NCBI RefSeq assembly: GCF_001921865.1
Contig: NZ_MSCT01000018.1
Location: 226,040 to 290,039, forward strand
Length of the DNA stretch: 64,000 nucleotides
DNA from: Pseudomonas chlororaphis
GTDB taxonomy: Bacteria > Pseudomonadota > Gammaproteobacteria > Pseudomonadales > Pseudomonadaceae
Direction: 5' to 3'
Made by a program: the position numbers and the translations under genes. Shown in pieces: positions 51,158 to 59,644 of the stretch; position 1 is the stretch's first letter, and the number at the start of each line of letters is the position of its first letter. The notes under the pieces were generated by a model. That model saw only the letters and a program-made list of their open reading frames with translations, ran no database searches and had not been told where the DNA came from.

Positions 51158-53047
51158 ATGCTGACTCCGAGTCATTCGCTACCCAATCTGCACGCCGCCA
51201 GTCGTCCCCATGAATTGTCCGAGAACGAAAATACCTCTGGAAAAAAAAGTAACTCAGCCAGCTCCGGCATCTTTGCGTACAACACATCAGCGGCAATGCT
51301 GTGCAAGGTCGATGATGCCTCCCATCGACTTGCACAAGACGCGCCTTGTTCGCTGAACGGCAGCACGTTGGAGTTATTAAGTTTGACGCTGGTCAAGAAT
51401 AAGGAATGGCCCGTCGATATACCCCTGGTCTGGAAACATGATGCTGATACCCGGCCCTATACGGCATTTATCCCTGGGGAGGGCAAATGCTGGGTGGAGG
51501 CCGGGATGTTATCTGTGGATCAACAAAAACAGAGTATTGAAATATGCCATGACGGCAAGGATAACTACTCGGCAAGCAAATCCGGAGAGGTCTGGGCAGC
51601 CTCCGGCGAAGATGCTTTTTTTAAAACGATGCTGGCCGTCAGAGGGAATGTCTCTGTAGATGCGATCAGTGACAAACAAGCCGCCGAGTTTCGCAAGCAG
51701 TTGGCTAGCGATGCCCTTGAACAGCGCACCGTGCTGGGAGCGCTGTGGCAAGAGGGGCTCCAGGACCTTGTGAAACTGGAGGGTACGGGGGCTGCCACTG
51801 CTGCAAAAAACATCACGCCCCTTGTGAGTTCCGTGCCTGTCAATCTGGAGCGCAATCAGCGCTGGATCAATCCCGAAACCCGGCCGACTTGTAAATATTC
51901 CCCGGTCAAAGTAGGCGATCTGTCGCATCACGACGCCATTAAAAGTACTCGGGAAGACGCCATTAAAAGTATGCAGGCAGTTCTTGATAAGAGGATTGAT
52001 ACCTGCAGGGAGCTTGCCATGGAACGCGCAATACCCAGTGCTGGCAGTTGGTTTTCATTTATCAGGGGCCCGCAGTTACATGAGCCGCACCTGAACAAAG
52101 GCACTGTTCCGGCACTGGTCATCAGTGGCGGAAGTGCCAACAAGCTGAGTGCAGATCTCAGTAAGGACTACAGCCTGGCATGGCACCCGAAAAACATGAC
52201 GAATGAGCATGGCACGCATGCTGAGCCTGTCTATCTTCTTGTTCACAGGCTCGATTACCCGACCTATGCCTCGACGATGAAAGAGCTGCTTGAACAGTAC
52301 CCGAATCTGCACCTGGTGGGTTGGGATGGCGGAAAGTTGACCGGGTTTGGCGCTGCGCGAGCATCGGCCCTGGCCTTTGCCGATTCCCTTTCGTATCGCC
52401 CTGAAAGAGTCATGATGATCGATCAGGATGTTGTAAAGACGGAACAGACCAGACACACCAACCCAAAGGTGCGAACGGCAGTAGAAGGTCTGCACCAGAC
52501 AAGCCATCAGCCGATTGTCGGCTATGGTATTGGTTACCCGGCGCGACAGTCTCCTCCCGCACCTTTCGGAGAAACACTCCCGCCCACGCCAGCTGATCTG
52601 AACGGGCCAGCGGAACAGTTTGTTTCAATCAAGGCGCCGTTTCGCAAGCAATGGGAGGATGGCATTTACCCTCCTTATATGGTTGCAGGTGGCGAAGACA
52701 TGTTGATGAGCAAGGAACTAGGCCTGAGCAAAGAGGGGCGCAATACGGTTTTGCCAGAAGAAAGAATCATCAAGAAGGAGCTGAAGGGGCCAGCGGACAC
52801 CCCGAATGTCTACTGGAACGAAGGCCGTACCCAGACCCTCAAGGCACTCTTCGAAGCGGAGAAGAATACCTGGGTGGAGTTCGAGGAGCAGAAAATGAGC
52901 CTGGATGATCTGCTGCATAAGTTCAAAGACAATGGATGGATCGCTTCACACCCGAGCGTTGAGTCTTACAACGTTTCGGCCTGTGTTATCGAACGTATTA
53001 TTTTACGGCTGAACAATGAATTAACTAGGGATGCGCAGCAAAAGTAG
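51158..53047 (+). CDS. Candidate T3SS effector with GT-A glycosyltransferase motifs
   Basis: The 629-residue protein follows the structural operon. It has no Sec signal, and its N-terminus is Ser/Asn-rich. The C-terminal half (about 315-540) looks like a GT-A fold: TGFGAARASALAFADSL (395-411), the DXD-type motif D422-Q-D424 in MMIDQDVV, and GGEDML (511-516), which resembles the acceptor-side GGED of polypeptide-GalNAc and chondroitin transferases. The N-terminal half (1-310) has no recognisable domain. The start follows AGAGGAAA. Base composition is lower in GC than the sct operon. Role as an effector is inferred from position; the family assignment is by motif only. Confidence 0.65.
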   Translation: MLTPSHSLPNLHAASRPHELSENENTSGKKSNSASSGIFAYNTSAAMLCKVDDASHRLAQDAPCSLNGSTLELLSLTLVKNKEWPVDIPLVWKHDADTRPYTAFIPGEGKCWVEAGMLSVDQQKQSIEICHDGKDNYSASKSGEVWAASGEDAFFKTMLAVRGNVSVDAISDKQAAEFRKQLASDALEQRTVLGALWQEGLQDLVKLEGTGAATAAKNITPLVSSVPVNLERNQRWINPETRPTCKYSPVKVGDLSHHDAIKSTREDAIKSMQAVLDKRIDTCRELAMERAIPSAGSWFSFIRGPQLHEPHLNKGTVPALVISGGSANKLSADLSKDYSLAWHPKNMTNEHGTHAEPVYLLVHRLDYPTYASTMKELLEQYPNLHLVGWDGGKLTGFGAARASALAFADSLSYRPERVMMIDQDVVKTEQTRHTNPKVRTAVEGLHQTSHQPIVGYGIGYPARQSPPAPFGETLPPTPADLNGPAEQFVSIKAPFRKQWEDGIYPPYMVAGGEDMLMSKELGLSKEGRNTVLPEERIIKKELKGPADTPNVYWNEGRTQTLKALFEAEKNTWVEFEEQKMSLDDLLHKFKDNGWIASHPSVESYNVSACVIERIILRLNNELTRDAQQK

Positions 53048-53049
53048 GC

Positions 53050-53148
53050 GGAGGCGAAGTTCAGCAACCGATGTTCGTTGAGTTCGGCGACGCTGCGTGG
53101 CAGACCGCGCCTGAATATGTAGGCGGATGACGCCACCATCACCATGGG
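53050..53148 (-). pseudogene. LysR-type regulator fragment at the right edge of the island
   Basis: On the minus strand the stretch translates to a peptide containing ASSAYIFRRGLPRSVAELNE and HRLLNFASAYF. This fits the hinge of the LysR substrate-binding domain (the usual pattern is SpaYLaRhGtPrspedLaxHrcL). Nothing else of a LysR gene is visible: the effector gene lies on one side and REP elements on the other. It looks like the scar of a gene cut away when the island arrived. Confidence 0.5.
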
Positions 53149-53153
53149 CAAGA

Positions 53154-53229
53154 CCGCGAACAAACTCGTTCCTACAGTACGGCGGCGACCGCAACAGCGC
53201 TTTCCCTGTAGGAGCGAGCTTGCTCGCGA
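53154..53229. repeat. Inverted pair of REP elements, one degenerate
   Basis: CCGCGAACAAACTCGTTCCTACAG at 53154 onward is a diverged copy facing a perfect CTGTAGGAGCGAGCTTGCTC copy at 53206-53229. REP elements are a core-genome feature, so this marks the return to core DNA. Confidence 0.8.
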
Positions 53230-53250
53230 AACATCTCCCAGCCACCGCAA

Positions 53251-54276
53251 TCAGAGTTTCCAGGCCCCGGCCTCGGCGAAGAAGGCGCGGGCATTGTCTT
53301 CCAGGCTTTCCAGGTGATAGCCGCCCTCCTGTACGATCAGGCACGGCAGGCCGAGGCCGCGGATGCGTTCGCCGAGGCGGGCGAAGCCGGCGCGGGTGAC
53401 CGCGACTTTGCTTTGCGGGTCGAGCTCGTAGATGTCGAAGCCCAGGGACAGCACCAGCGCCTGGGCGTCGAAGGCGCTCACCGCTTCCAGGGCGATGTCC
53501 AGTTGGCCGAGGAAATCCGCTTCGCTGGCGCCGTGGGCCATGGGCAGGTTGAGGTTGTAGCCCTGCCCCGCGCCGCTGCCGCGCTCGTCGGCGAAACCGG
53601 CGACGCCCGGGTAGAAGTTGGTCGGGTCGCCGTGCACCGAGACGTAGAGCACGTCGTCGCGTTCGTAGAAGATTTCCTGGATGCCCTGGCCGTGGTGCAT
53701 GTCGGTGTCCAGCACCGCGACCCGCGCGAAGCGCTCGCGCAAGACCTGGGCGGCGATCGCGGCGTTGTTCAGGTAGCAAAAACCGCCGGCCGCTTCGGCC
53801 CGGGCGTGGTGGCCGGGCGGGCGGCACAGGGCGTAGGCTGCCGGTTCGCCGTCGAGCAAGGCGCGGGCGCCGGCAATCGCGCTTTGCGCCGACCAGTAGG
53901 CCGAGCGCCAGGTCGCCTCGCCCACCGGGCAACTGCCGTCGGCCAGGTAACGCGCGGCCTGGGCGAGGATGCCGCGCAGGGCGTTGGGCTCCTTGACGAA
54001 GATGTTCGACATCACTTCGTCGCCCCAGTCCTCGGGGATTTCCTTCCAGCGCTGATGGGCTTCCTCGAGGAATTCCAGGTACGCCGCGCCGTGCACCGCC
54101 AGCAGCGGTTGCAAGCCGGCGTCCGTCGGTTGCAGTACCTCGAAGCCCAAAGAATGCGCGGCCTGGACCAAGCGCTGGGCGCGCTCGGGCACCTCCTGCG
54201 GGGTGCGCATCTGGCCGCGGGAGTAGTAGCTGCGCGGATGGTGCAACAGCTGTTCGGGGTGGAAAAAACTGCGCAT
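53251..54276 (-). CDS. Acetylpolyamine amidohydrolase (histone deacetylase family)
   Basis: The 341-residue zinc enzyme removes acetyl groups from acetylated polyamines in the family's best-studied members. Visible marks are the active-site histidines H156-H157 in PPGHHARAEAAGGFCYLNN, zinc ligands D192 and H194 in DTDMHHGQG and D281 in LGFDIYELDP, and the catalytic tyrosine in EGGYHLE near residue 321. The length matches P. aeruginosa AphA/AphB. It ends an operon-like run with the M20 hydrolase and the MFS transporter upstream, 10 bases after the hydrolase. Confidence 0.88.
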   Translation of the reverse strand: MRSFFHPEQLLHHPRSYYSRGQMRTPQEVPERAQRLVQAAHSLGFEVLQPTDAGLQPLLAVHGAAYLEFLEEAHQRWKEIPEDWGDEVMSNIFVKEPNALRGILAQAARYLADGSCPVGEATWRSAYWSAQSAIAGARALLDGEPAAYALCRPPGHHARAEAAGGFCYLNNAAIAAQVLRERFARVAVLDTDMHHGQGIQEIFYERDDVLYVSVHGDPTNFYPGVAGFADERGSGAGQGYNLNLPMAHGASEADFLGQLDIALEAVSAFDAQALVLSLGFDIYELDPQSKVAVTRAGFARLGERIRGLGLPCLIVQEGGYHLESLEDNARAFFAEAGAWKL

Positions 54277-54286
54277 GACCTTCTCC

Positions 54287-55516
54287 TTATTCGACCTGGC
54301 CGGCGCGGGCCAACACGGCGTTGAGCAAGACGTCGGTGCCCTGGCGCACGTCCTCGGGCAGGACGTCTTCGGCTTCGTTGTGGCTCAGGCCGCCGACGCA
54401 CGGGATAAACACCATGGCCGTCGGGCAGAACCGCGCCAGGTGGATTGCGTCGTGGCCGGCGCCGCTGACGATCGATTGCTGAGCGTAGCCCAGGCCGTCC
54501 ACCGCCTGCTGCACCGCCGCCACGCACTCGGCGTCGAAAGGCGTGGCCGGGCTGATCCAGTGCGGGCTGACAGTCACATTCAGCTGGCGTTGTTCGGCGA
54601 TAGCGGCGAGGCGCCCGCGCACTTCCTGCTCCATCGCAGCGATGGCGCTGTCGCGGTGATGGCGCAGGTCGACGGTGAACTGCAGCAAACCGGGAATGGT
54701 GTTGCGCGAGGACTTGGCGATGCTCAGTTCGCCGACGGTGGTCAGGCCCTCGGGAGCGAAATCCGCGGCGAGCTTTTCGATCGCCAGGATCATCTCGGCG
54801 GCGCCATAGAGCGCGTCCTTGCGCAGCGGCATGGGCGTGGTGCCGGCATGGGCTGCCATGCCCTCGACCTGCACGTCGAGCCAGCGGATCGCCTGGCCGC
54901 CGCTGACCACGCCGATGCTCTTGGCGTTGTCTTCGAGGATCGGCCCCTGTTCGATATGCGCCTCGAAATAGGCATCCACCGCACCGCCCAGCGGCCGCGT
55001 GCCGGCGTAACCGGTGCGCTGCAACGCCTCGGCGACGCTGATGCCGTCGGCATCGCGCACCGCCAGCGCCGTCTCCAGGTCCATGATCCCGGTGAACACC
55101 GCCGAACCGAACATGGCCGGGGTGAAGCGCGCGCCTTCCTCGTTGGTCCACACCGCAATCTCCAGCGGCTTGCGGGTGCGGATACCCAAGTCGTCGAGGC
55201 GGCGCACCACCTCAAGGCCGGCGAGCACGCCGTACACGCCATCGAAGCGCCCGCCTTCGGGCTGGGTGTCGAGGTGGCTGCCCATCAGCACCGGGGCAGC
55301 GTCGGGGTCGCTGCCCGGGCGGCGGGCGAACAGGTTGCCGATGGCATCCACACTCAGGCTCAGGCCGGCCTCGGTACACCAATGGGCGAAGAGTTCGCGC
55401 CCGGCCTTGTCTTCTTCGCTCAGGGCCAGGCGGCAACTGCCGCCGCGGGCCGTCGCGCCGATTTCGGCCATGGCCATCAGGCTCGCCCACAGGCGTTCGC
55501 CGTTGATCTTCAACAT
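54287..55516 (-). CDS. M20-family amidase/carbamoylase (N-carbamoyl-L-amino acid hydrolase-like)
   Basis: The 409-residue cytoplasmic metallohydrolase belongs to the hydantoinase/carbamoylase branch of peptidase family M20. It shows the metal motifs GSHLDTQPEGGRFDGVYG and WTNEEGARF, EAHIEQGPILE, and the dimerisation-domain marks MAAHAGTTPMP and GAGHDAIHLA. It would hydrolyse N-carbamoyl or related amide bonds; the substrate is not decided by sequence. The start at 55516 is 29 bases after the MFS gene stop, so the two are probably co-transcribed. Confidence 0.85.
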   Translation of the reverse strand: MLKINGERLWASLMAMAEIGATARGGSCRLALSEEDKAGRELFAHWCTEAGLSLSVDAIGNLFARRPGSDPDAAPVLMGSHLDTQPEGGRFDGVYGVLAGLEVVRRLDDLGIRTRKPLEIAVWTNEEGARFTPAMFGSAVFTGIMDLETALAVRDADGISVAEALQRTGYAGTRPLGGAVDAYFEAHIEQGPILEDNAKSIGVVSGGQAIRWLDVQVEGMAAHAGTTPMPLRKDALYGAAEMILAIEKLAADFAPEGLTTVGELSIAKSSRNTIPGLLQFTVDLRHHRDSAIAAMEQEVRGRLAAIAEQRQLNVTVSPHWISPATPFDAECVAAVQQAVDGLGYAQQSIVSGAGHDAIHLARFCPTAMVFIPCVGGLSHNEAEDVLPEDVRQGTDVLLNAVLARAGQVE

Positions 55517-55545
55517 GCTTGGGTTCTCCAGGATTCGATAAAGAT

Positions 55546-56850
55546 TCAAGCCATTTCCAAGCGCTGGGCGGCGGCATGCCGGCGCGCCAGGGCCAGCACA
55601 CAGGCCAGCGAGACCGTGGCGATCAGGCTGTAGAACAGCGCCATCGGCCACCACTGGCCGGCGAACTGGTGGGCCAGCCAGGTGCCGATCAGCGGCGTCA
55701 GGCCCCCGGCCAACGCGCCGCAGACCTGATAGGCCAGGGAGATCGCGGTGTAGCGCACGCGGGTCTCGAACATGCCGCTGACGTAACCGGCGATCACTGC
55801 GTAGAAGGACGCCATGCACACCACCGCCAGGGCGATGCCGAGGATGATCAGCGGCGCCTGGCCGCTGCTCACCAGCACGAACATCGGGTACGGCGAGGCC
55901 ATGGCCAGGAGCGACACCAGGCACAGGAAACGCGTGGCGCCGAGCCTCTCGGCGGTCCAGGCGGCCAGCGGCTGGATGCAGAACTGGATGATCGCCACCA
56001 CGAACAGGCATTCGAGGATCAGCGACCGCGGCAAGCCCAGTTGCTGAGTGCTGTAGGCGATCATGAAGGTGTTGGTGAAATACACCCCGGCAATCCCCAG
56101 GGTATTGGCGCCGATACACAGCAACAACGGCCGCCAGGCGGTCCGCAGCACTTCCATCACCGGCGCCTGTTCCTTGCGGGCGGCCTTACGCGCCTGTTCG
56201 CGGCTGGCGAGGAATTCCGGCGACTCGTTGACCCCCAGGCGGATCGCCAGCCCCACCACCAGCAACAGCGCGCTAGCGAGGAACGGCAGGCGCCAGCCCC
56301 AACTCATCAGGTCGTCTTCGGGCAGGCGGGTGACCGCGCTGAAGGCCAGCAACGACAGGATCAACCCCGCCGGGCTGCCCAACTGGGCGAAGGAGGCGAA
56401 GAAATTGCGCCGGCCCTTGGGCGCATGTTCGCCGGCCATCAACACCGCCCCGCCCCACTCGCCGCCGACGGCGATACCCTGGACAATGCGCAGCAGGATC
56501 AGCAACACCGGCGCCGCCGCGCCGATCTGCGCATACGTCGGCAACAGGCCGATGCACACCGTGACCACGCCCATCATCAGCAGGGTGATCACCAGGGATT
56601 TCTTGCGCCCGATGCGATCGCCGATATGGCCGAACACAATGCCGCCCAGCGGCCGGGCGAAGAAGCCCACGGCGAAGGTGCCGAAGGCCGCCATGGTGCT
56701 GAACAGCTTGTCGTCGGAGGGAAAGAACAAGGCGCCGAACACCAGCGCCGCGGCGGTGGCGTAGATGTAGAAGTCGTACCACTCGATCATGGTGCCGATA
56801 AAGGCGGCGGCCGCCGCACGGCGCGGCTGAGGCGAAGCTTGAGGCTTCAT
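55546..56850 (-). CDS. MFS transporter of the metabolite:H+ symporter (MHS) family, copy 1
   Basis: The 434-residue inner-membrane protein has 12 predicted helices. The MHS signature starts with AAAAAFIGTMIEWYDFYIY, and the loop 2-3 motif is HIGDRIGRKKSLV. It is closely similar to the transporter at 59641-60942. The start at 56850 follows AAAGGAG. It heads the run transporter-hydrolase-HDAC and is divergent from a LysR gene, so it probably imports the substrate of the hydrolase. The substrate is unknown. Confidence 0.88.
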   Translation of the reverse strand: MKPQASPQPRRAAAAAFIGTMIEWYDFYIYATAAALVFGALFFPSDDKLFSTMAAFGTFAVGFFARPLGGIVFGHIGDRIGRKKSLVITLLMMGVVTVCIGLLPTYAQIGAAAPVLLILLRIVQGIAVGGEWGGAVLMAGEHAPKGRRNFFASFAQLGSPAGLILSLLAFSAVTRLPEDDLMSWGWRLPFLASALLLVVGLAIRLGVNESPEFLASREQARKAARKEQAPVMEVLRTAWRPLLLCIGANTLGIAGVYFTNTFMIAYSTQQLGLPRSLILECLFVVAIIQFCIQPLAAWTAERLGATRFLCLVSLLAMASPYPMFVLVSSGQAPLIILGIALAVVCMASFYAVIAGYVSGMFETRVRYTAISLAYQVCGALAGGLTPLIGTWLAHQFAGQWWPMALFYSLIATVSLACVLALARRHAAAQRLEMA

Positions 56851-56949
56851 GGGTCGGGCTCCTTTGATTATTTTTCTGGCAGGAGAAAACGGGATCGGCA
56901 GCGGCGCTCTAGCGGCGCCGGTCTGGTGGGGATTTAGCGTTGCATGGCA

Positions 56950-56985
56950 ATAATCAGTCAATTTTCTATTTATTATTCTGATTAT
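56950..56985. promoter_or_regulatory. Candidate LysR operator between transporter 1 and LysR 1
   Basis: ATAATCAG (56950-56957) faces CTGATTAT (56978-56985) with a 20-base AT-rich spacer, in the divergent gap. The 10 bases GTCAATTTTC at 56957-56966 recur at 61041-61050, in the divergent gap of the second transporter-LysR pair. Confidence 0.5.
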
Positions 56986-57033
56986 AAATTCAGCTTATTA
57001 TTGACCACCTCCTTCGCCCCAGAGCCTCGCACC

Positions 57034-57969
57034 ATGTCCAACCGCCTGCCCGACCGCCTGCTCAACGACCGCCTGGACTGGAACCTGCTGCGCACCTTCC
57101 GGGTGATTGGCCAGGAGCTGAGCATCAGCCGCGCGGCCGCTCGCCTGCACCTGACCCAGCCGGCGGTGAGCCAGGCCCTCAAGCGCCTGGAAGAACAGCT
57201 GGGGCGGCAGTTGATCGCTCGGCGCGGGCCGCGTTTCGCCCTGACCGAAACCGGCGAGCAGATCTTCCACCTGGCCGGCGAGATCTATGGGCAGATGTCC
57301 CAGGTCGGCGGCATGCTGGAGCAACCCGCCGACGAGGTGATCGGCAAGGTGCGCCTGCTGATGATCAGCCGGATCTTTTCCGAGCGCTTCGACGACTTCC
57401 TCGCCGACTTCCACCGCCAGCACCCACGGGTCGACCTGGAGATCGAGGTGCTGCGCAGTTCGGACATCGTCAGTGCCTTGCAGGAAAAAACCGCGACCCT
57501 GGGCCTGAGCCTCAATCGGCGGTCGCAGCCGCGCCTGGAGCAGCGGTTGTTCCTGCGCCAGCGCTATGCGTTTTTCTGCGGCAAGCACCATGCCCTGTTC
57601 GGCCAGCAGAAGGTGGCCGAAGGGGATTTGCAACGGGAGAACTTCGTCAGTTTCACCAGCGACCAGATCGGCGGCATGCTCTCGCCGCTGACCATCTTCC
57701 GCGACCAGCAGGGTTTCAGCGGGCGCATCGTCGCCTCGTCGCCGAGCCTGGAGGAAGTGCGGCGCCTGGTGATCGCCGGCTACGGCATCGGCTGCCTGCC
57801 GGAACACGTGGTAGCGGCCGACGTCGAGGCCGGGCTGCTGTGGCGCCTGCCACCCGACGCCGGCATCGCCGATGTCGACATTCATCTGCTGTGGAACCGC
57901 GAACAGCGCATGAGCCGCGCCGAGACGATCTTTATCGACACCTTGCAAGCCTGCCTGGGCGCTCAGTAA
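57034..57969 (+). CDS. LysR-family regulator, copy 1
   Basis: The 311-residue protein has an N-terminal winged helix (LNDRLDWNLLRTFRVIGQEL, SRAAARLHLTQPAVSQALKR) and a periplasmic-binding-protein-like effector domain. It is divergent from MFS transporter 1 and probably controls it. About half of its residues match the second LysR (61096-62082) by eye. The start at 57034 is set by this match; the frame extends to 56944. It overlaps the dehydrogenase gene by seven bases, tail to tail. Confidence 0.87.
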   Translation: MSNRLPDRLLNDRLDWNLLRTFRVIGQELSISRAAARLHLTQPAVSQALKRLEEQLGRQLIARRGPRFALTETGEQIFHLAGEIYGQMSQVGGMLEQPADEVIGKVRLLMISRIFSERFDDFLADFHRQHPRVDLEIEVLRSSDIVSALQEKTATLGLSLNRRSQPRLEQRLFLRQRYAFFCGKHHALFGQQKVAEGDLQRENFVSFTSDQIGGMLSPLTIFRDQQGFSGRIVASSPSLEEVRRLVIAGYGIGCLPEHVVAADVEAGLLWRLPPDAGIADVDIHLLWNREQRMSRAETIFIDTLQACLGAQ

Positions 57970-58892
57970 CCCTGGGCCCGATCCACTTCGTTCAACAGCA
58001 CCTCGCCCAGTTGTAGGCGCCGCAGGTTTTCCGCCACCTGTTCGGCGATGCAGTCGTGGGACGCCGCCGACGCCATGTGCGGAGTGATGGTGACCCCGGG
58101 GGTCGTCCACAGCGGGTGCTCGGTCGGCAGCGGCTCCTGCTCGAACACATCGAGCAAGGCCCCGCGTAACTGACCGCTGGCCAGGGCCTGTTGCAGGTCG
58201 TCGAGGTCGAGGTGGCCGCCGCGCCCGACATTGACCAGCGCCGCGCCGCGAGCCAGCCGGGCAAAGGTATCGCGGCCGAGAATGCCGCGGGTCTCGGCGG
58301 TCAGCGGCAGCAGGTTGATCAGCAATTCCACGTCGTCGAGAAAGGGCTCCAACTGCCGCGGCCCGACGAAGGTCTGCACCCCCGCCAGCGCCTTGGCGCT
58401 GCGGGCCCAGCCGCGCACCGCGTAGCCGGCGGCGGCCAGGTCGAGGGCAATGGCGCTGCCCAGCGACCCCAGGCCCATGACCCCGACCCGGAACTGCCGC
58501 GCCGGCCGTTGCAGCGGCCGCTCCCAGCGCCGTTCGCGCTGCTGCTCCAGCACCTGGTCGAAACCGCGGTGATAGTGGATGGCCGCCCAGCGCAGGTACT
58601 CGGTCATGCCCTGGCGATGCCCCGGGTCCACCACCCGGCACACCGGCAGGTCCGGGCACGACGGGTCGTGCTGCAGATGGTCGATGCCCGCCGCCACCGA
58701 GTGAATCACTTGCAGGTTGGCCAAGCGCCCCAGGCTGCCGGCGGGCGGAAACCAGCAGGCGGCGACCTGCGCCCGGGCCGCACGCGGGTCGTCGGCCAGC
58801 ACTGCTTCCAGCTGCGGCGCGCAACGGTCGAAGGCCACCTGCAATTGCTTGAGCAGCAGGCTGTCGCGGGACAGCAGCACCACGACGCTCAT
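57963..58892 (-). CDS. D-2-hydroxyacid dehydrogenase (GhrA-like)
   Basis: The 309-residue NAD(P)-dependent enzyme interconverts 2-keto and 2-hydroxy acids. The cofactor motif is VMGLGSLGSAIALDLAAAG, followed by LLPLTAETRGILG and ALVNVGRGGHLDLDDL, and the catalytic histidine lies in the TPHMAS context. It is the last gene of the transporter-aldolase-dehydrogenase operon; its ATG overlaps the aldolase stop (ATGA), which fixes the start at 58892. Confidence 0.87.
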   Translation of the reverse strand: MSVVVLLSRDSLLLKQLQVAFDRCAPQLEAVLADDPRAARAQVAACWFPPAGSLGRLANLQVIHSVAAGIDHLQHDPSCPDLPVCRVVDPGHRQGMTEYLRWAAIHYHRGFDQVLEQQRERRWERPLQRPARQFRVGVMGLGSLGSAIALDLAAAGYAVRGWARSAKALAGVQTFVGPRQLEPFLDDVELLINLLPLTAETRGILGRDTFARLARGAALVNVGRGGHLDLDDLQQALASGQLRGALLDVFEQEPLPTEHPLWTTPGVTITPHMASAASHDCIAEQVAENLRRLQLGEVLLNEVDRAQGY

Positions 58893-59644
58893 GACAGATA
58901 GGACTCGCGCTGGGCTTCGATCAGGGTCAGCGCAGCTTCCCAGGCCAGCTCGATGATGTTGTCGGCATCGTCGCGCTCGAACTGCTCGGCGGTGTGGGCG
59001 CACACCTCTGGCGAGGGGTAGTTCAGCTCGCAGCCGCCAGCCAGCGCCTGGACCTGGGCCTGGCAGGCGCGCTCGAGAAAGTGGATCTCCTGGAACGCAT
59101 GGGCAACGCTGGCGCCGCCCACCAACAGGCCGTGGTTGCGCAGGATCATCGCCTTGTGCGGACCGAGGTCGGCGATCAGCCGCTCGCGCTCGTCCAACGA
59201 CAGGGCGATGCCTTCATAGGTGTGGTACGCCAGCTTGCCGTAGAACTTCAGCGCATGCTGGCTGATGGGCAGCAGGCCCTGCTTCTGCGCGGCCACCGCA
59301 ATGCCGGCGGCGGTGTGGGTGTGGATCACGCAGTTGAGGTCCGGGCGCGCCATGTGGATCGCCGAGTGAATCACGAAGCCGGCGGCATTGACCCGGTGCC
59401 CGGCGTAGTTCGCGTCGACGATGCGCCCTTGCTGGTCGATGCGCACCAGGTCGCTGGCGCGCATGCGGTCGAAGATCACCCCGTAGCGGTTGATCAAGAA
59501 GTGATGCTCCGGCCCCGGGATGCGCAGGGTAATGTGGGTGTCGATCAAGTCGGTCATGCGAAAGTGCGCGACCAGCCGGTACAGGGCCGCCAGTTCGCAG
59601 CGGGCCTGCCATTCGATCGGGTTCATGGACTCGGGTTTGCTCAC
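58889..59644 (-). CDS. Class II aldolase/adducin-family protein
   Basis: The 251-residue protein has the zinc-binding family pattern: HTHTAAG (metal histidines), DTHITLRIPG near the start, and LRNHGLLVGG with its histidine. Relatives cleave fuculose or ribulose phosphates, or act as decarboxylases on sugar acids. The start is GTG at 59644, within the GTGA at the transporter stop, with AGAGG upstream; an internal ATG six codons later is the alternative. It is coupled to the transporter and the dehydrogenase. Confidence 0.85.
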   Translation of the reverse strand: MSKPESMNPIEWQARCELAALYRLVAHFRMTDLIDTHITLRIPGPEHHFLINRYGVIFDRMRASDLVRIDQQGRIVDANYAGHRVNAAGFVIHSAIHMARPDLNCVIHTHTAAGIAVAAQKQGLLPISQHALKFYGKLAYHTYEGIALSLDERERLIADLGPHKAMILRNHGLLVGGASVAHAFQEIHFLERACQAQVQALAGGCELNYPSPEVCAHTAEQFERDDADNIIELAWEAALTLIEAQRESYLS

